From Paenibacillus kobensis NBRC 15729 (GTDB lineage Bacteria; Bacillota; Bacilli; Paenibacillales; Paenibacillaceae): a stretch of 64,000 nt of DNA. A program made the translations under genes and the position numbers. The stretch covers positions 124,001 to 188,000 of the forward strand of contig NZ_BILZ01000004.1 in NCBI RefSeq assembly GCF_004000825.1, read 5' to 3'. This document shows, piece after piece, positions 10,535 to 18,430 of this stretch; the first letter of the stretch is position 1, and every line of letters begins with the position of its first letter. The notes below the pieces were generated by a model that was not told the origin of the DNA, made no database searches, and saw only the letters and a list, made by a program, of their open reading frames with translations.

Positions 10535-12871
10535 TTATTCTGCCCGCCTCGAACGTTCCTCCAGAACGGCCGCGCCTTGTTCCATAAGCAGAAGCCCGAT
10601 TTGATCCGCGTGCCGGTTGCGCCAATCGGCCAGCTCCGTTCCTTTGACCCACTCGTTGAATGCGCCTGACGCAGGCCCGCAATGAATTTGGTAATCCAAT
10701 TTCCAATCGTCGTCCCCAGCAATCGCCGTATGCAAAGCCTGTCCCAAATACCACTTGAACGCGATCGCCATGATGCGCTTTGGTGCTGAAGCTGCCGCCG
10801 CCCATTCCTCCGCCGAGAATGCGCTCCGACAGCGCCGGACTACCTCGTCCAGCTTCATGCGGAATACTTTCTCTTCCAGGCTGCTTCTCGTCTTGTTGTC
10901 GATCGCTTCGATCGAATCGAACTGGCGGTATACCTCATAAAGCTTGTTCGCCCGCGCCGTGTAGAACATGCCCCGTTTCAGAACGCGCACTTTGGCTCCG
11001 ATCTCGAACAGTTCTTCGGCTGGAGCCAGATCGGTATCCTGAATTCGAATGTTCTGGAGCAAATCTTTGACCGCTTCGCTTGTCGAAGCTTCAACCGTAC
11101 ATTGGTTCAAATAGCCGGTACTAATAAAATCGCAGCCTTGAACGAAAGCGGCGGCTACCGCTTCCGGCGTTCCGATTCCTCCCGCTGTTCCGATATGAAT
11201 CCGGTCGCGGTATCCGAATGCGCCAGCCAACTCGTCCCGGAGCTTGAACGCAACCGGAAGGATCGCAGAGCTCGCGCCGGCATCCCAATATCCGCCGCCT
11301 TCTTGGCTGATCACGCACAAGTCGTCCGCCATAGGAAGACGTCCAGCCAGAGACATTTCTTCCTCCGTTATTTTCCCCTCGTTGAGCAGCTTCAGAAGAA
11401 GACGCTCCGGCGCCGGGCTCAAGAACAGCGATACCGTCTCCGGCCGCGCCGCTCTTGCCATAATGCGTCTTGCCCGAACGATCCGGCCATCTGCATCCTC
11501 TCTCAGTCCCGAAGCGCGAAGCAGCACCAAGGCCGGCGTCAAGCTGAGGTAATGGGCCGCTTCGATATACCGGATACGGGAATCGAGCAGCGATTGTGCC
11601 GTCTGAAACTCCCTCGCCGGAAATTCGGAGCACGGCGTAATGCCGAATCCGAACGGCTGCCCGCCGCTTAGTGCCGATGCGATCGTTCGAACCGCACGTC
11701 CTATTGCCGCAATATCAAGTCCACCCGTTCCGAAGTATCCGATCATTCCCGATTGCGCCATTCGGATAACGAGTTGCTCCGAAGCAATGCCGTGCTGCAT
11801 TCCGCCGGCTGCGTACGCATAGTTCAGCTTGTATTCTTCTTTGAACGACCGGCTGCCCAAGGCAGCGGCTGCATCCGTTAACGCGCCGTTCATTATCGCA
11901 TTGGCTGGCTTCTCTTCCACAGCCGCGGGCTGAGGCGGCAATGAAGGGACTTCCAAAGCCGCAGCCGACTCGGCCGCTGCCTCAAGCTGAACAACCTCTG
12001 CTGTCTCCTCGATGATAAGCGGCTCCGTCTCCTTCCGGATCACTCGAATCATTCCGGTCAGCACATTGCCTGGGCCGACTTGCACGATATCTTCTACCCT
12101 TTTGCCCATCAAATAGCGCATACTCTCCGTCCAGCGTACGGAGCCTGTAATTTGGTCGGCCAATGTTCTCTTTAAGTCGGCATCCTTATAAGGCCTTGCA
12201 TGAAGATTAGAAATGACGGGCAGCTGCAGCTGGGAGAATTGGATTCCGTCAATAAAAGCGAGAAACTCCTCTCTTGCCGGTTCCATGTAACGGGAGTGGA
12301 AGGCGCCGCTCACATTCAACATAATGTAACGCGTCCCGCTAATCGCCTCGAATACCGGTTGTGCCCGTTCGATATCTTCCCGCAGTCCGGTCAAGACCAA
12401 TTGGGTAGGCGTATTGTAATTCGCAATGCTAATGCCGCCGAGCCCGTGTTCCCGAACTGCCGCTTCCACTTCCTGATCCGTCCGCCCAAGTACCGCAGCC
12501 ATTCCGCCGCCTTGCGCGCGGGCCATCAGCTCGCCCCTCTTCTGCACCAACGATAAGCCCGTTATGAAATCGAATGCGCCCGCGGCAAGCAGCGCATTGT
12601 ATTCGCCAAGACTATGTCCAGCGGTAAAAGAGGGTATCACGCCTGTTTCTTCTACTTTCTTCCGGTAACTGAACGCGTTTACGATATAGAGCGCTGGCTG
12701 CGTATATGCGGTGTTCGCTAACCGGCCATCCGGATTGTTCAAGCAAAGATCTTCGATCGAGTAGCCGAGCAACTCATCTGCCTCGCGCACCCATTCCGGG
12801 TACAGCGCGAACAGCTCCTTGCCCATTCCTTTCTGCTGAGAGCCTTGGCCGGGAAATACGTATGCGATCAT
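10535..12871 (-). CDS. trans-acting acyltransferase-enoylreductase fusion (PksE-like)
   Basis: A 778-residue bifunctional protein expected to load malonyl groups onto the ACPs of the AT-less PKS downstream. The N-terminal half (1-290) is a malonyl-CoA:ACP transacylase with GQGSQ at 8-12, nucleophile Ser87 in GHSLGE, Arg112 in KRG (the residue that binds the malonyl carboxylate in this family) and a GAFHS motif. A linker rich in Ala and Pro leads to a C-terminal FMN-dependent enoylreductase of the PfaD type (about 330-778), recognisable by GGMQHGIAS, YFGTGGLD and GTAGGIGTPEA. The same AT-ER fusion occurs as PksE in bacillaene clusters. The start follows GAGGG about 11 bases upstream and lies 5 bases after the stop of the preceding gene; the PKS starts 27 bases downstream. 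The ER domain likely acts in trans on modules elsewhere in the cluster, since none of the modules seen needs it. Confidence 0.93.
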   Translation of the reverse strand: MIAYVFPGQGSQQKGMGKELFALYPEWVREADELLGYSIEDLCLNNPDGRLANTAYTQPALYIVNAFSYRKKVEETGVIPSFTAGHSLGEYNALLAAGAFDFITGLSLVQKRGELMARAQGGGMAAVLGRTDQEVEAAVREHGLGGISIANYNTPTQLVLTGLREDIERAQPVFEAISGTRYIMLNVSGAFHSRYMEPAREEFLAFIDGIQFSQLQLPVISNLHARPYKDADLKRTLADQITGSVRWTESMRYLMGKRVEDIVQVGPGNVLTGMIRVIRKETEPLIIEETAEVVQLEAAAESAAALEVPSLPPQPAAVEEKPANAIMNGALTDAAAALGSRSFKEEYKLNYAYAAGGMQHGIASEQLVIRMAQSGMIGYFGTGGLDIAAIGRAVRTIASALSGGQPFGFGITPCSEFPAREFQTAQSLLDSRIRYIEAAHYLSLTPALVLLRASGLREDADGRIVRARRIMARAARPETVSLFLSPAPERLLLKLLNEGKITEEEMSLAGRLPMADDLCVISQEGGGYWDAGASSAILPVAFKLRDELAGAFGYRDRIHIGTAGGIGTPEAVAAAFVQGCDFISTGYLNQCTVEASTSEAVKDLLQNIRIQDTDLAPAEELFEIGAKVRVLKRGMFYTARANKLYEVYRQFDSIEAIDNKTRSSLEEKVFRMKLDEVVRRCRSAFSAEEWAAAASAPKRIMAIAFKWYLGQALHTAIAGDDDWKLDYQIHCGPASGAFNEWVKGTELADWRNRHADQIGLLLMEQGAAVLEERSRRAE

Positions 12872-12876
12872 ATGAT

Positions 12877-13866
12877 CTACACCCTCTCTATTGGCTTATC
12901 GTCTTGAATCTTATGCAGTAAGCGGTCGAGCAGCACGCTGTCTTGACTGAAAGGAGACAAGAGAGGTAACGCTTCTGATCTCGATTGTTGCGGCAGATTG
13001 TAACGAACGAAGGACGCTAGCGTACCCGACGGCCCAAGATCGATGTACAGGTAGCCATTGTCCGTCCGGTTCTCCAACCGGCTGACAGCCTCCCGGAACT
13101 GAATCGGTTCCCGGACAACTTTCCACCAATGGTCTTCTGCGGCAGCCTGAGCGTGTCCGCCCGGAAGGGACGAGCAGTAGACGGAGTGCGGAACCTGCGC
13201 CTCCGAATCCACAGAAGAAGCGAACTGTTGTACCTGCTCCCGGACCGGATCGATCAGCGGCGAGTGAAATGCATAGGAGACAGGCAGCATTTGACTTGCG
13301 ATGCCCTTTGTTCTAAGCGTCTGTTCGATCCGCTTAAGATCGCCGGTTTCTCCCGATACGACAAAGTGGCCGACATAGTTGTCTGCCGCCAGCGTCGAGC
13401 GCTCGCGAATCAGCTCCATCTCCTCAAAAAGACTGCGGTCGTGCAGAATGGCAAGCATCCGTCCTTCCGTACATGATTGTTCGACCCACAGTGCCTGCAT
13501 CGCAACGAATTCCAGCATCCGGTCCGTATCCAGCCAACCGGATGCCGCTGCCGCTGCGTATTCCCCCAGGCTGGCCCCCAACATATAATCCGGGCGTATG
13601 CCCTTCTCCATCAGAAATCTTGCCATCGCTACTTCGAGAATAAATATGGCAGGATGAGAATACATCAGTTGATCGAAGGGCTCGGATTTCTTCTTCTTGT
13701 CATCGAACAGGTAGGCGCAGATCGAATAGCCGAGCATATGAAACAGCTTCATATCCAGTTCGTCGACCCAATAGCGAAACCGCGGTTGCTGCCGGTACAA
13801 ATCTTCGCCCATATGAAAGTACTGGGACCCTTGTCCGGAAAAAAGGAATACGATAGATCGGTCCAT
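12877..13866 (-). CDS. AT-like acyl hydrolase (PksD/PedC-like proofreading enzyme)
   Basis: A 329-residue acyltransferase-fold protein with SGQGSQ at 10-15, nucleophile Ser99 in an atypical GASLGE (the usual histidine before the serine is alanine) and catalytic His in YAFHSP. The Arg that binds the carboxylate of malonyl in true malonyl transferases (Arg112 of the neighbouring AT-ER) is replaced by Gln124 in VAMQAL. Loss of this Arg is expected for AT homologues that do not load malonate, including the acyl hydrolases of trans-AT clusters (PedC, PksD), which free stalled acyl groups from carrier proteins. ATG at 13866 follows AAGGAGG by 4 bases. It sits between the PksB-like gene and the AT-ER, matching the B-D-E order of bacillaene-type clusters. 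An acetyl-specific transferase is the main alternative. Confidence 0.85.
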   Translation of the reverse strand: MDRSIVFLFSGQGSQYFHMGEDLYRQQPRFRYWVDELDMKLFHMLGYSICAYLFDDKKKKSEPFDQLMYSHPAIFILEVAMARFLMEKGIRPDYMLGASLGEYAAAAASGWLDTDRMLEFVAMQALWVEQSCTEGRMLAILHDRSLFEEMELIRERSTLAADNYVGHFVVSGETGDLKRIEQTLRTKGIASQMLPVSYAFHSPLIDPVREQVQQFASSVDSEAQVPHSVYCSSLPGGHAQAAAEDHWWKVVREPIQFREAVSRLENRTDNGYLYIDLGPSGTLASFVRYNLPQQSRSEALPLLSPFSQDSVLLDRLLHKIQDDKPIERV

Positions 13867-13887
13867 ATGCCCTCCTTATAGAAAATT

Positions 13888-13938
13888 AAAAAGACCTCGT
13901 GCTGGCTTCCTCATTCGGAAACAGACGTCGGTCTTTTT
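13888..13938 (-). terminator. Terminator-like hairpin inside the PKS operon
   Basis: Nine-base perfect arms (AAAAAGACC at 13888-13896, GGTCTTTTT at 13930-13938), extended by a CGT/ACG pair across a bulge, flank a 33-base interior containing a small TTCC/GGAA stem. On the minus strand the right arm ends in GGTCTTTTTAATTTT, which resembles an intrinsic terminator. It fills the 98-base gap between the metallo-hydrolase and the acyl hydrolase genes. Because the operon starts with loaP, a site that would stop ordinary transcription here but be read through under antitermination is plausible; this is inference. Confidence 0.6.
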
Positions 13939-13964
13939 AATCGTTATATTCAAAATATTATGCT

Positions 13965-14639
13965 CTATTGAAATTGGAACAGTGTATTCGTTCTGCGCAT
14001 TCTGAAGCTGACAAACGCCTCTTTCTTGTCGATCGAATAATAAATGTTCCGTTCCTCCAGTTGATCGAACGTGCAGCCGGGAGGCATGCCGAAGGAATGG
14101 CCTGGATAAATGCGCGTTTCTGGTTGAACGATTGTTTTGATCCGCTGGATGCTGTCGAACATCGCTTCCGGGTCGCCGCCGGCTGTCGTGCATATGCCAC
14201 AGCCTTCGATATAGAGCGTATCGCCTGTAAATAAGCTGCCCTCTGCAGCGAAACAAGCTCCCCCGTAGGAATGCCCCGGCGTAAGAATACAAGTGATGGC
14301 CGTGTCGCCAATCCGTATTTGTTGCCCGTCCTCGAACGTCGTCAACCGGTCGCAGCGGAACGAATAGAACGCCGCTTCGTCGCGTGAAATGTGAACATCG
14401 CAGCCGTAAAGAGATACTAACGGCTTGACCAAGTTCGTATGGTCATGATGGGAATGCGTCAACAGAATTGACTTTAACACCGCTCCCTTACTCGCGATGA
14501 GGCTGCGAATCGGATTCAGCTCCCATGCCGGATCGATGACGGCCGCTTCTCTTGTTCTCGTATCGACAATCAAATACGAATAGTTAATGAAGGGCTCGGA
14601 ATGCAGCCTTAACGTGTAAAGCTCATAGGTGGCAGCCAT
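13965..14639 (-). CDS. metallo-beta-lactamase-fold hydrolase (PksB-like)
   Basis: A 224-residue glyoxalase-II-like metallo-hydrolase. The metal-binding HxHxDH motif is HSHHDH at 62-67; further ligands are likely in TPGHSYGG, FTGDTLY and YPGHSFG. It resembles PksB and BaeB, thioester hydrolases or editing enzymes found near the start of bacillaene-type clusters, and probably acts on acyl thioesters in the cytoplasm. The ATG at 14639 is 8 bases after AAGGAG and lies inside the 3' end of the transferase gene (31-base overlap), so the two are probably translationally coupled. Substrate not determinable from sequence. Confidence 0.85.
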   Translation of the reverse strand: MAATYELYTLRLHSEPFINYSYLIVDTRTREAAVIDPAWELNPIRSLIASKGAVLKSILLTHSHHDHTNLVKPLVSLYGCDVHISRDEAAFYSFRCDRLTTFEDGQQIRIGDTAITCILTPGHSYGGACFAAEGSLFTGDTLYIEGCGICTTAGGDPEAMFDSIQRIKTIVQPETRIYPGHSFGMPPGCTFDQLEERNIYYSIDKKEAFVSFRMRRTNTLFQFQ

Positions 14640-15382
14640 TCGAACAGCTCCTTCAGCCTCTTAATATCCGGTTTAATCATGGCGCGCTTCGGCGTTGCAA
14701 TCGTACAAACGTACCGTCCAACCGGAAAGGATACGGCACGAAATTGCGTAAAATATCGGTAATAGGTAATCCAATAGTCGTCCTGCCGCTCAATGCGTTC
14801 AACCTCGAAAATATCGAGCGAAGCGGTAAATCCGGTCTTAATCGCCTTTGCAATCGCTTCCTTGCTCGTCCATAACAGAGTTGCAGCCAATGCTGCGGGA
14901 ATTCCCGCCTGGTGCGCCCATTCCCGTTCCGCCTCCGTGCAGCGGTCTTGTATCAGCGTGAATCGCTCGGGATTCACCTTCTCAATATCAATGCCGGCCG
15001 GCATGCCTTCATCGAATGCAAGAGCTGCTCCGATCCGGTCGCAATGGGTAATGCTCGTCTGAAGTGCTTGTAGGCAGACGCCGGTGACGACCGGCTGCCG
15101 GAACATTCCGCTGCGGACCCCAATCTCCGAATACCCGCTTACCTGCATAATCGAAGCAAGTGCATTCTTCGCCGCGAATCTGCCGAGCAGAAAATCATGA
15201 ATTCTTTTGTCGAAGGTCAACCGGGCAAGATGCGTCCGTTCCTCTTTATGCAAAGCATCATGCAGCAAAGTGCAGTTAACGGCATCCGAACATTGGAAGA
15301 TATAGAGCGAAACGTTATACTTTCCTTCCTCGCTGGATATCTCGAAGGTCTCAAGATACCGTAGATGCTCATGCTCCGTCAC
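14609..15382 (-). CDS. 4'-phosphopantetheinyl transferase, Sfp type
   Basis: A 257-residue Sfp-superfamily enzyme that converts apo to holo carrier proteins using coenzyme A; its targets would be the ACP domains of the adjacent PKS. Signature motifs are GIDIEKV at 130-136 (Mg2+ ligands Asp131 and Glu133) and WTSKEA at 171-176. The GTG start at 15382 lies 11 bases after AAAGGAGG. The gene is second in the operon after loaP, and its 3' end overlaps the metallo-hydrolase. Carrying its own Sfp-type activator makes the cluster self-sufficient for carrier activation. Confidence 0.93.
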   Translation of the reverse strand: MTEHEHLRYLETFEISSEEGKYNVSLYIFQCSDAVNCTLLHDALHKEERTHLARLTFDKRIHDFLLGRFAAKNALASIMQVSGYSEIGVRSGMFRQPVVTGVCLQALQTSITHCDRIGAALAFDEGMPAGIDIEKVNPERFTLIQDRCTEAEREWAHQAGIPAALAATLLWTSKEAIAKAIKTGFTASLDIFEVERIERQDDYWITYYRYFTQFRAVSFPVGRYVCTIATPKRAMIKPDIKRLKELFEWLPPMSFTR

Positions 15383-15434
15383 AGGGTTAGGTTCCTCCTT
15401 TCAACACCGCGTTGGACACAGCTTCGCCCGATCA

Positions 15435-15451
15435 TGAATGCTCCGCATTCA
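15435..15451 (-). promoter_or_regulatory. Hairpin in the leader downstream of loaP
   Basis: The 154-base gap between loaP and the transferase gene (15383-15536) holds a perfect 7-base-pair stem, TGAATGC and GCATTCA, closing a three-base loop. LoaP proteins act on a hairpin in the RNA leader of the operons they control, so this is a candidate recognition element. Whether it matches the known LoaP-binding hairpin cannot be judged here. Confidence 0.4.
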
Positions 15452-15536
15452 CTACATGAAGTTCAATGCGTATGTCCCTCAGAGTGACTCCAACGTGCCG
15501 CAGCATCGATTGGAACACAGCTGAGTTGTTGTCCGT

Positions 15537-16121
15537 TCAAGTGAAGCCGCCTGTCGGCTGCAGAACTTCGATGCCGACATCGACAAAATGGTCGTTGCCG
15601 AGAAAACTGATTTGAATTTTGGCGCGGGAGGTGCGTTTGTTAATTTTCTTAATGATGCCTTCAAGCCCTTTCAGTGGTCCGTCAATGACGCTTACCTTCG
15701 AATTCGTGACGAATACGCGGGAAAGCCCGATGTTGTCCTGATCGTCCAGCAGCTCGAGTATTCTTCGAATTTCGTCATACCGAATTTCCGTAACGTATGA
15801 ATCAGGCGATATGGCTCCTTGATCGATTGACGATCCAGTTCCAGCCATATTCTGCCTCGAAAGAAGATGAACGTGCAAAAAACGGATAATGCGAGGAATT
15901 TGTTTAATGCGATAATAGATTTCCGGAGTCATGACCGAATTAATTAATACATAGCCAGGGAAAAGTTTTCTTGATTCCAACGTTACGATTCCTTCTTTAC
16001 GCTCGGGAACCATCCTCCTCGGAACCAACGTTCTCAGATCAGACGCGAACGATTGATGAATCATTTCTTGTACGTATTCTTCGTGTCCGCCTTGAACAAA
16101 GACGGTATACCACGGTTTCAC
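15537..16121 (-). CDS. loaP: LoaP-type NusG paralogue, processive antiterminator
   Basis: A specialised NusG-family protein (194 residues from the chosen start) with an N-terminal NGN domain beginning KPWYTVFVQGGHEE and a C-terminal KOW domain (VSVIDGPLKGLEGIIKK). NusG paralogues at the head of polyketide clusters are LoaP; they bind a leader RNA hairpin and keep RNA polymerase from terminating in long biosynthetic operons. GTG at 16121 is chosen because GGGGGA lies 5 bases before it and the protein then starts at the conserved NGN strand. An in-frame ATG at 16226 would add 35 basic, unconserved residues. As first gene of the unit it probably controls all genes from the transferase to the PKS. 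Confidence 0.9.
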   Translation of the reverse strand: MKPWYTVFVQGGHEEYVQEMIHQSFASDLRTLVPRRMVPERKEGIVTLESRKLFPGYVLINSVMTPEIYYRIKQIPRIIRFLHVHLLSRQNMAGTGSSIDQGAISPDSYVTEIRYDEIRRILELLDDQDNIGLSRVFVTNSKVSVIDGPLKGLEGIIKKINKRTSRAKIQISFLGNDHFVDVGIEVLQPTGGFT

Positions 16122-16226
16122 AATGATCCCCCATTCGAATGTATGGATTCGGTTTCTGTTAGATGATCTAGTTGGTAGAGCTCCCTTCCGCCTTGATGTC
16201 GTTATGGTTCGAATTGTAACCGCCAT

Positions 16227-16648
16227 GTAAATCTAACTACCTATTCGACAGCCTCACAGATAGGCCAATCGCATAATTTTGCCAATATCATATAAAATTA
16301 CCCCTTCTTAGTGTAATTGATATTTTTGGCTATGAGAACAGGGGGAATTTGTCTATTTTTGTCGAATGATATGTAATTTAGTGTCGAATTTTGTTGAATC
16401 TCCTCTAATTTGATGCTCTCCACAAACGTCATGCCCTTCGTATTATGGAAATAGCACCCAGTTCAACAGTCCGCGTTCGTTAGTCATATGTCATAGAGAA
16501 ACTACGCCGAAAATGTTTTCGGTAGCCTAAAAGACCTGTTATTTTTTGGAACATAAGACTCTTCTTACTTCAGCGCTGCGCTTGTGCCAATTTAGCTTGT
16601 CCTGATTGAAAGAACAAACAGCCCCTGCCGCTGCACAAGAGCTTTTCT
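16227..16648 (-). promoter_or_regulatory. Intergenic region upstream of loaP with a 16-base palindrome
   Basis: About 420 bases, AT-rich near loaP, with no gene recognised. It should contain the promoter of the biosynthetic operon; a weak candidate pair is TTGGCA and TATCTG with 17 bases between, on the minus strand just before loaP. At 16507-16522 there is CCGAAAA-TG-TTTTCGG, a palindrome of 7-base arms that could bind a dimeric regulator or form a short RNA hairpin. Confidence 0.35.
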
Positions 16649-17281
16649 TTATTCGGCTTTCATTTTGTTCGAATAATAGACCGCGAGTAAATTATATTCC
16701 ACGTGCAGCAGCACGGGAATCAGAATCGAATGAGTCGCATTGGTGATAACGCCGAATATAATGCCCCCGGTGAAGGCGAACACCATATACTTTATGCTTG
16801 TCCGGTTCAGCTTATAGTATTGCAAATGCGCGACGGCGAACAACAAAGCTGTGATGACAATCGACAGCGTGACCGGTAAATCGTATATTTCGACGACAGT
16901 GTAATGAAAGGAGCGATCCAGAATCGGGAGCAGCAGGCCTCTATATATGATTTCTTCGACAATCGGATAAGTAACGACAAAATTGATAATATTGAACTTT
17001 CCAGACGGGTGATAGCCGGAGTGCTGAGGAATCACCGCATTGATTAGTATGGCTGCCGCTGCGAGAGCAAAAGCCGTTGTATCGACAGTTGGAACCCGAA
17101 ATACATACTGATCCGACACAACCAGAGCGGCAGCTATCGCGCACGCCCCCCAGATGTAGATTGCTGCCAATTGAAAGAATTGTTTGTTGTCTCCATTCCT
17201 TATAAGCGTGCTAAGCTTCTCGACGATTCGAAACGAGAATGATAACAATAACGCCAGTCCAAGCGAGACCAGACCTGCCAT
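16649..17281 (-). CDS. CPBP family intramembrane glutamic protease
   Basis: A membrane protein of 210 residues with about six hydrophobic segments and the three Abi/CPBP motifs: EEIIYRG (about 109-115), FAVAHLQ with a conserved His (about 152) and HVEYN (His193, Asn197). Members cleave prenylated proteins or take part in bacteriocin processing and immunity. ATG at 17281 is preferred because AGAGGTG lies 9 bases upstream; GTG at 17293 is possible. It is on the same strand as the PKS operon but 530 bases upstream of loaP, so membership in the cluster is uncertain. Confidence 0.88.
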   Translation of the reverse strand: MAGLVSLGLALLLSFSFRIVEKLSTLIRNGDNKQFFQLAAIYIWGACAIAAALVVSDQYVFRVPTVDTTAFALAAAAILINAVIPQHSGYHPSGKFNIINFVVTYPIVEEIIYRGLLLPILDRSFHYTVVEIYDLPVTLSIVITALLFAVAHLQYYKLNRTSIKYMVFAFTGGIIFGVITNATHSILIPVLLHVEYNLLAVYYSNKMKAE

Positions 17282-17380
17282 CTGGGCTAACACCTCTATT
17301 TAAGAAAGTTGAAAATCAATGGTACATACAATTTACAGGATTCAGGTGCGGGATGGAATACATAAATTAAACTAGCCGCT

Positions 17381-17411
17381 TTGATAATTAAATAGTCTCG
17401 CTCTCTATAAT
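17381..17411 (+). promoter_or_regulatory. Candidate sigma-A promoter for the amino-acid importer
   Basis: TTGATA at 17381-17386 and a perfect TATAAT at 17406-17411 are separated by 19 bases, slightly longer than ideal. It lies about 155 bases before the binding-protein start, leaving a leader long enough for regulation, though no known riboswitch was recognised in it. Confidence 0.45.
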
Positions 17412-17566
17412 AAGGATTTGCAAGTTGCATCCTGTATCGAAATCGGTTTCGGCCCAATAGAAAAATGATCCGTATTATATTGGGCGTTACCTTCCATAAT
17501 AAACCTAATTAGCCGTACGCACGATTCGATTGGCACACACATTGAAGATTGAGGGGACTCGACAAT

Positions 17567-18403
17567 ATGAAGAAAAACAGATTGGGGTTATCGATTGGTG
17601 CACTTGTGCTCGTCCTCCTGCTATTGTCCGCATGCGGCAATAACAAAGCTAAGAATGAGACGACAACTCCTGAGCCGGCAGGATCAGCGACTGCGGAGAA
17701 AAGCTCCTTGGACAAGATCAAAGAAAGCGGCAAATTGCGAATCGGGACGGAAGGAACCTACGCCCCTTTCACCTTCCACGATGACAGCGGCAAGCTTACC
17801 GGATTCGATGTCGAGATCGCGGAAGAAGTCAGCAAGCATCTGGGCGTTAAACCGGAGTTTATCGAAACGCAATGGGACGGAATTTTCGCTGGCTTGGAGG
17901 CTGGACGGTTCGACGCCATCTTTAATGAAGTATCCATTCGCGAGGACCGTCAAGAGAAGTATGATTTCTCAGACCCTTACATCGTCTCCAAATCGCTTTT
18001 GCTAGTTCGTGAAGACAACAATGAGATCAAGAAGCTTGTCGATCTGAAGGGCAAGAAGTCTGCGCAGTCGCTAACCAGCAATTTGGCGGACATCGCGACA
18101 GCCAATGGCGCTGAAATTGTCAGCGTTGACGGCTTTAACCAAGCTATCGATCTGCTGATGTCCAAACGGGTGGACGCGACCATTAACGATAATTTATCGT
18201 TCTTGGACTTGAAGAAGCAGAAGCCCGACATCAAAATCAAATCGGTCGATGAAACATCCGATGCCTCGCAAAGTGCGGCGCTCTTCGCTAAAGGCAACGA
18301 TGAGTTAATTAGAGCAGTGAACCAAGCGTTGTCTGATATGAAAAGCGACGGCGCTTACTTGAAAATTTCCGAGAAATATTTTGGAGCCGACGTGTCCAAA
18401 TAA
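17567..18403 (+). CDS. tcyA: amino-acid (cystine-type) ABC transporter binding lipoprotein
   Basis: A 278-residue family 3 extracellular solute-binding protein. The signal peptide ends in lipobox LSAC (lipid-anchored Cys about residue 21), followed by a short acidic linker. The mature part shows the polar amino-acid binding pattern: GTEGTYAPFTFHD, LTGFDVEIAEEV and YDFSDPY. It is closest in pattern to the cystine binders TcyA/TcyJ, so the substrate is probably cystine or a related thiol amino acid. ATG at 17567 follows GAGGGGAC; a TTG 18 bases earlier lacks a good ribosome site. First gene of a three-gene plus-strand operon with permease and ATPase. Confidence 0.88.
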   Translation: MKKNRLGLSIGALVLVLLLLSACGNNKAKNETTTPEPAGSATAEKSSLDKIKESGKLRIGTEGTYAPFTFHDDSGKLTGFDVEIAEEVSKHLGVKPEFIETQWDGIFAGLEAGRFDAIFNEVSIREDRQEKYDFSDPYIVSKSLLLVREDNNEIKKLVDLKGKKSAQSLTSNLADIATANGAEIVSVDGFNQAIDLLMSKRVDATINDNLSFLDLKKQKPDIKIKSVDETSDASQSAALFAKGNDELIRAVNQALSDMKSDGAYLKISEKYFGADVSK

Positions 18404-18430
18404 GAAATTGTGACGAAGGATGTTGTACGA

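Noticed and set aside
17412-17566. Leader of the amino-acid importer examined for a T-box or SAM riboswitch
   Set aside because: No T-box sequence or SAM aptamer core was recognised; only general AT-rich sequence was seen.
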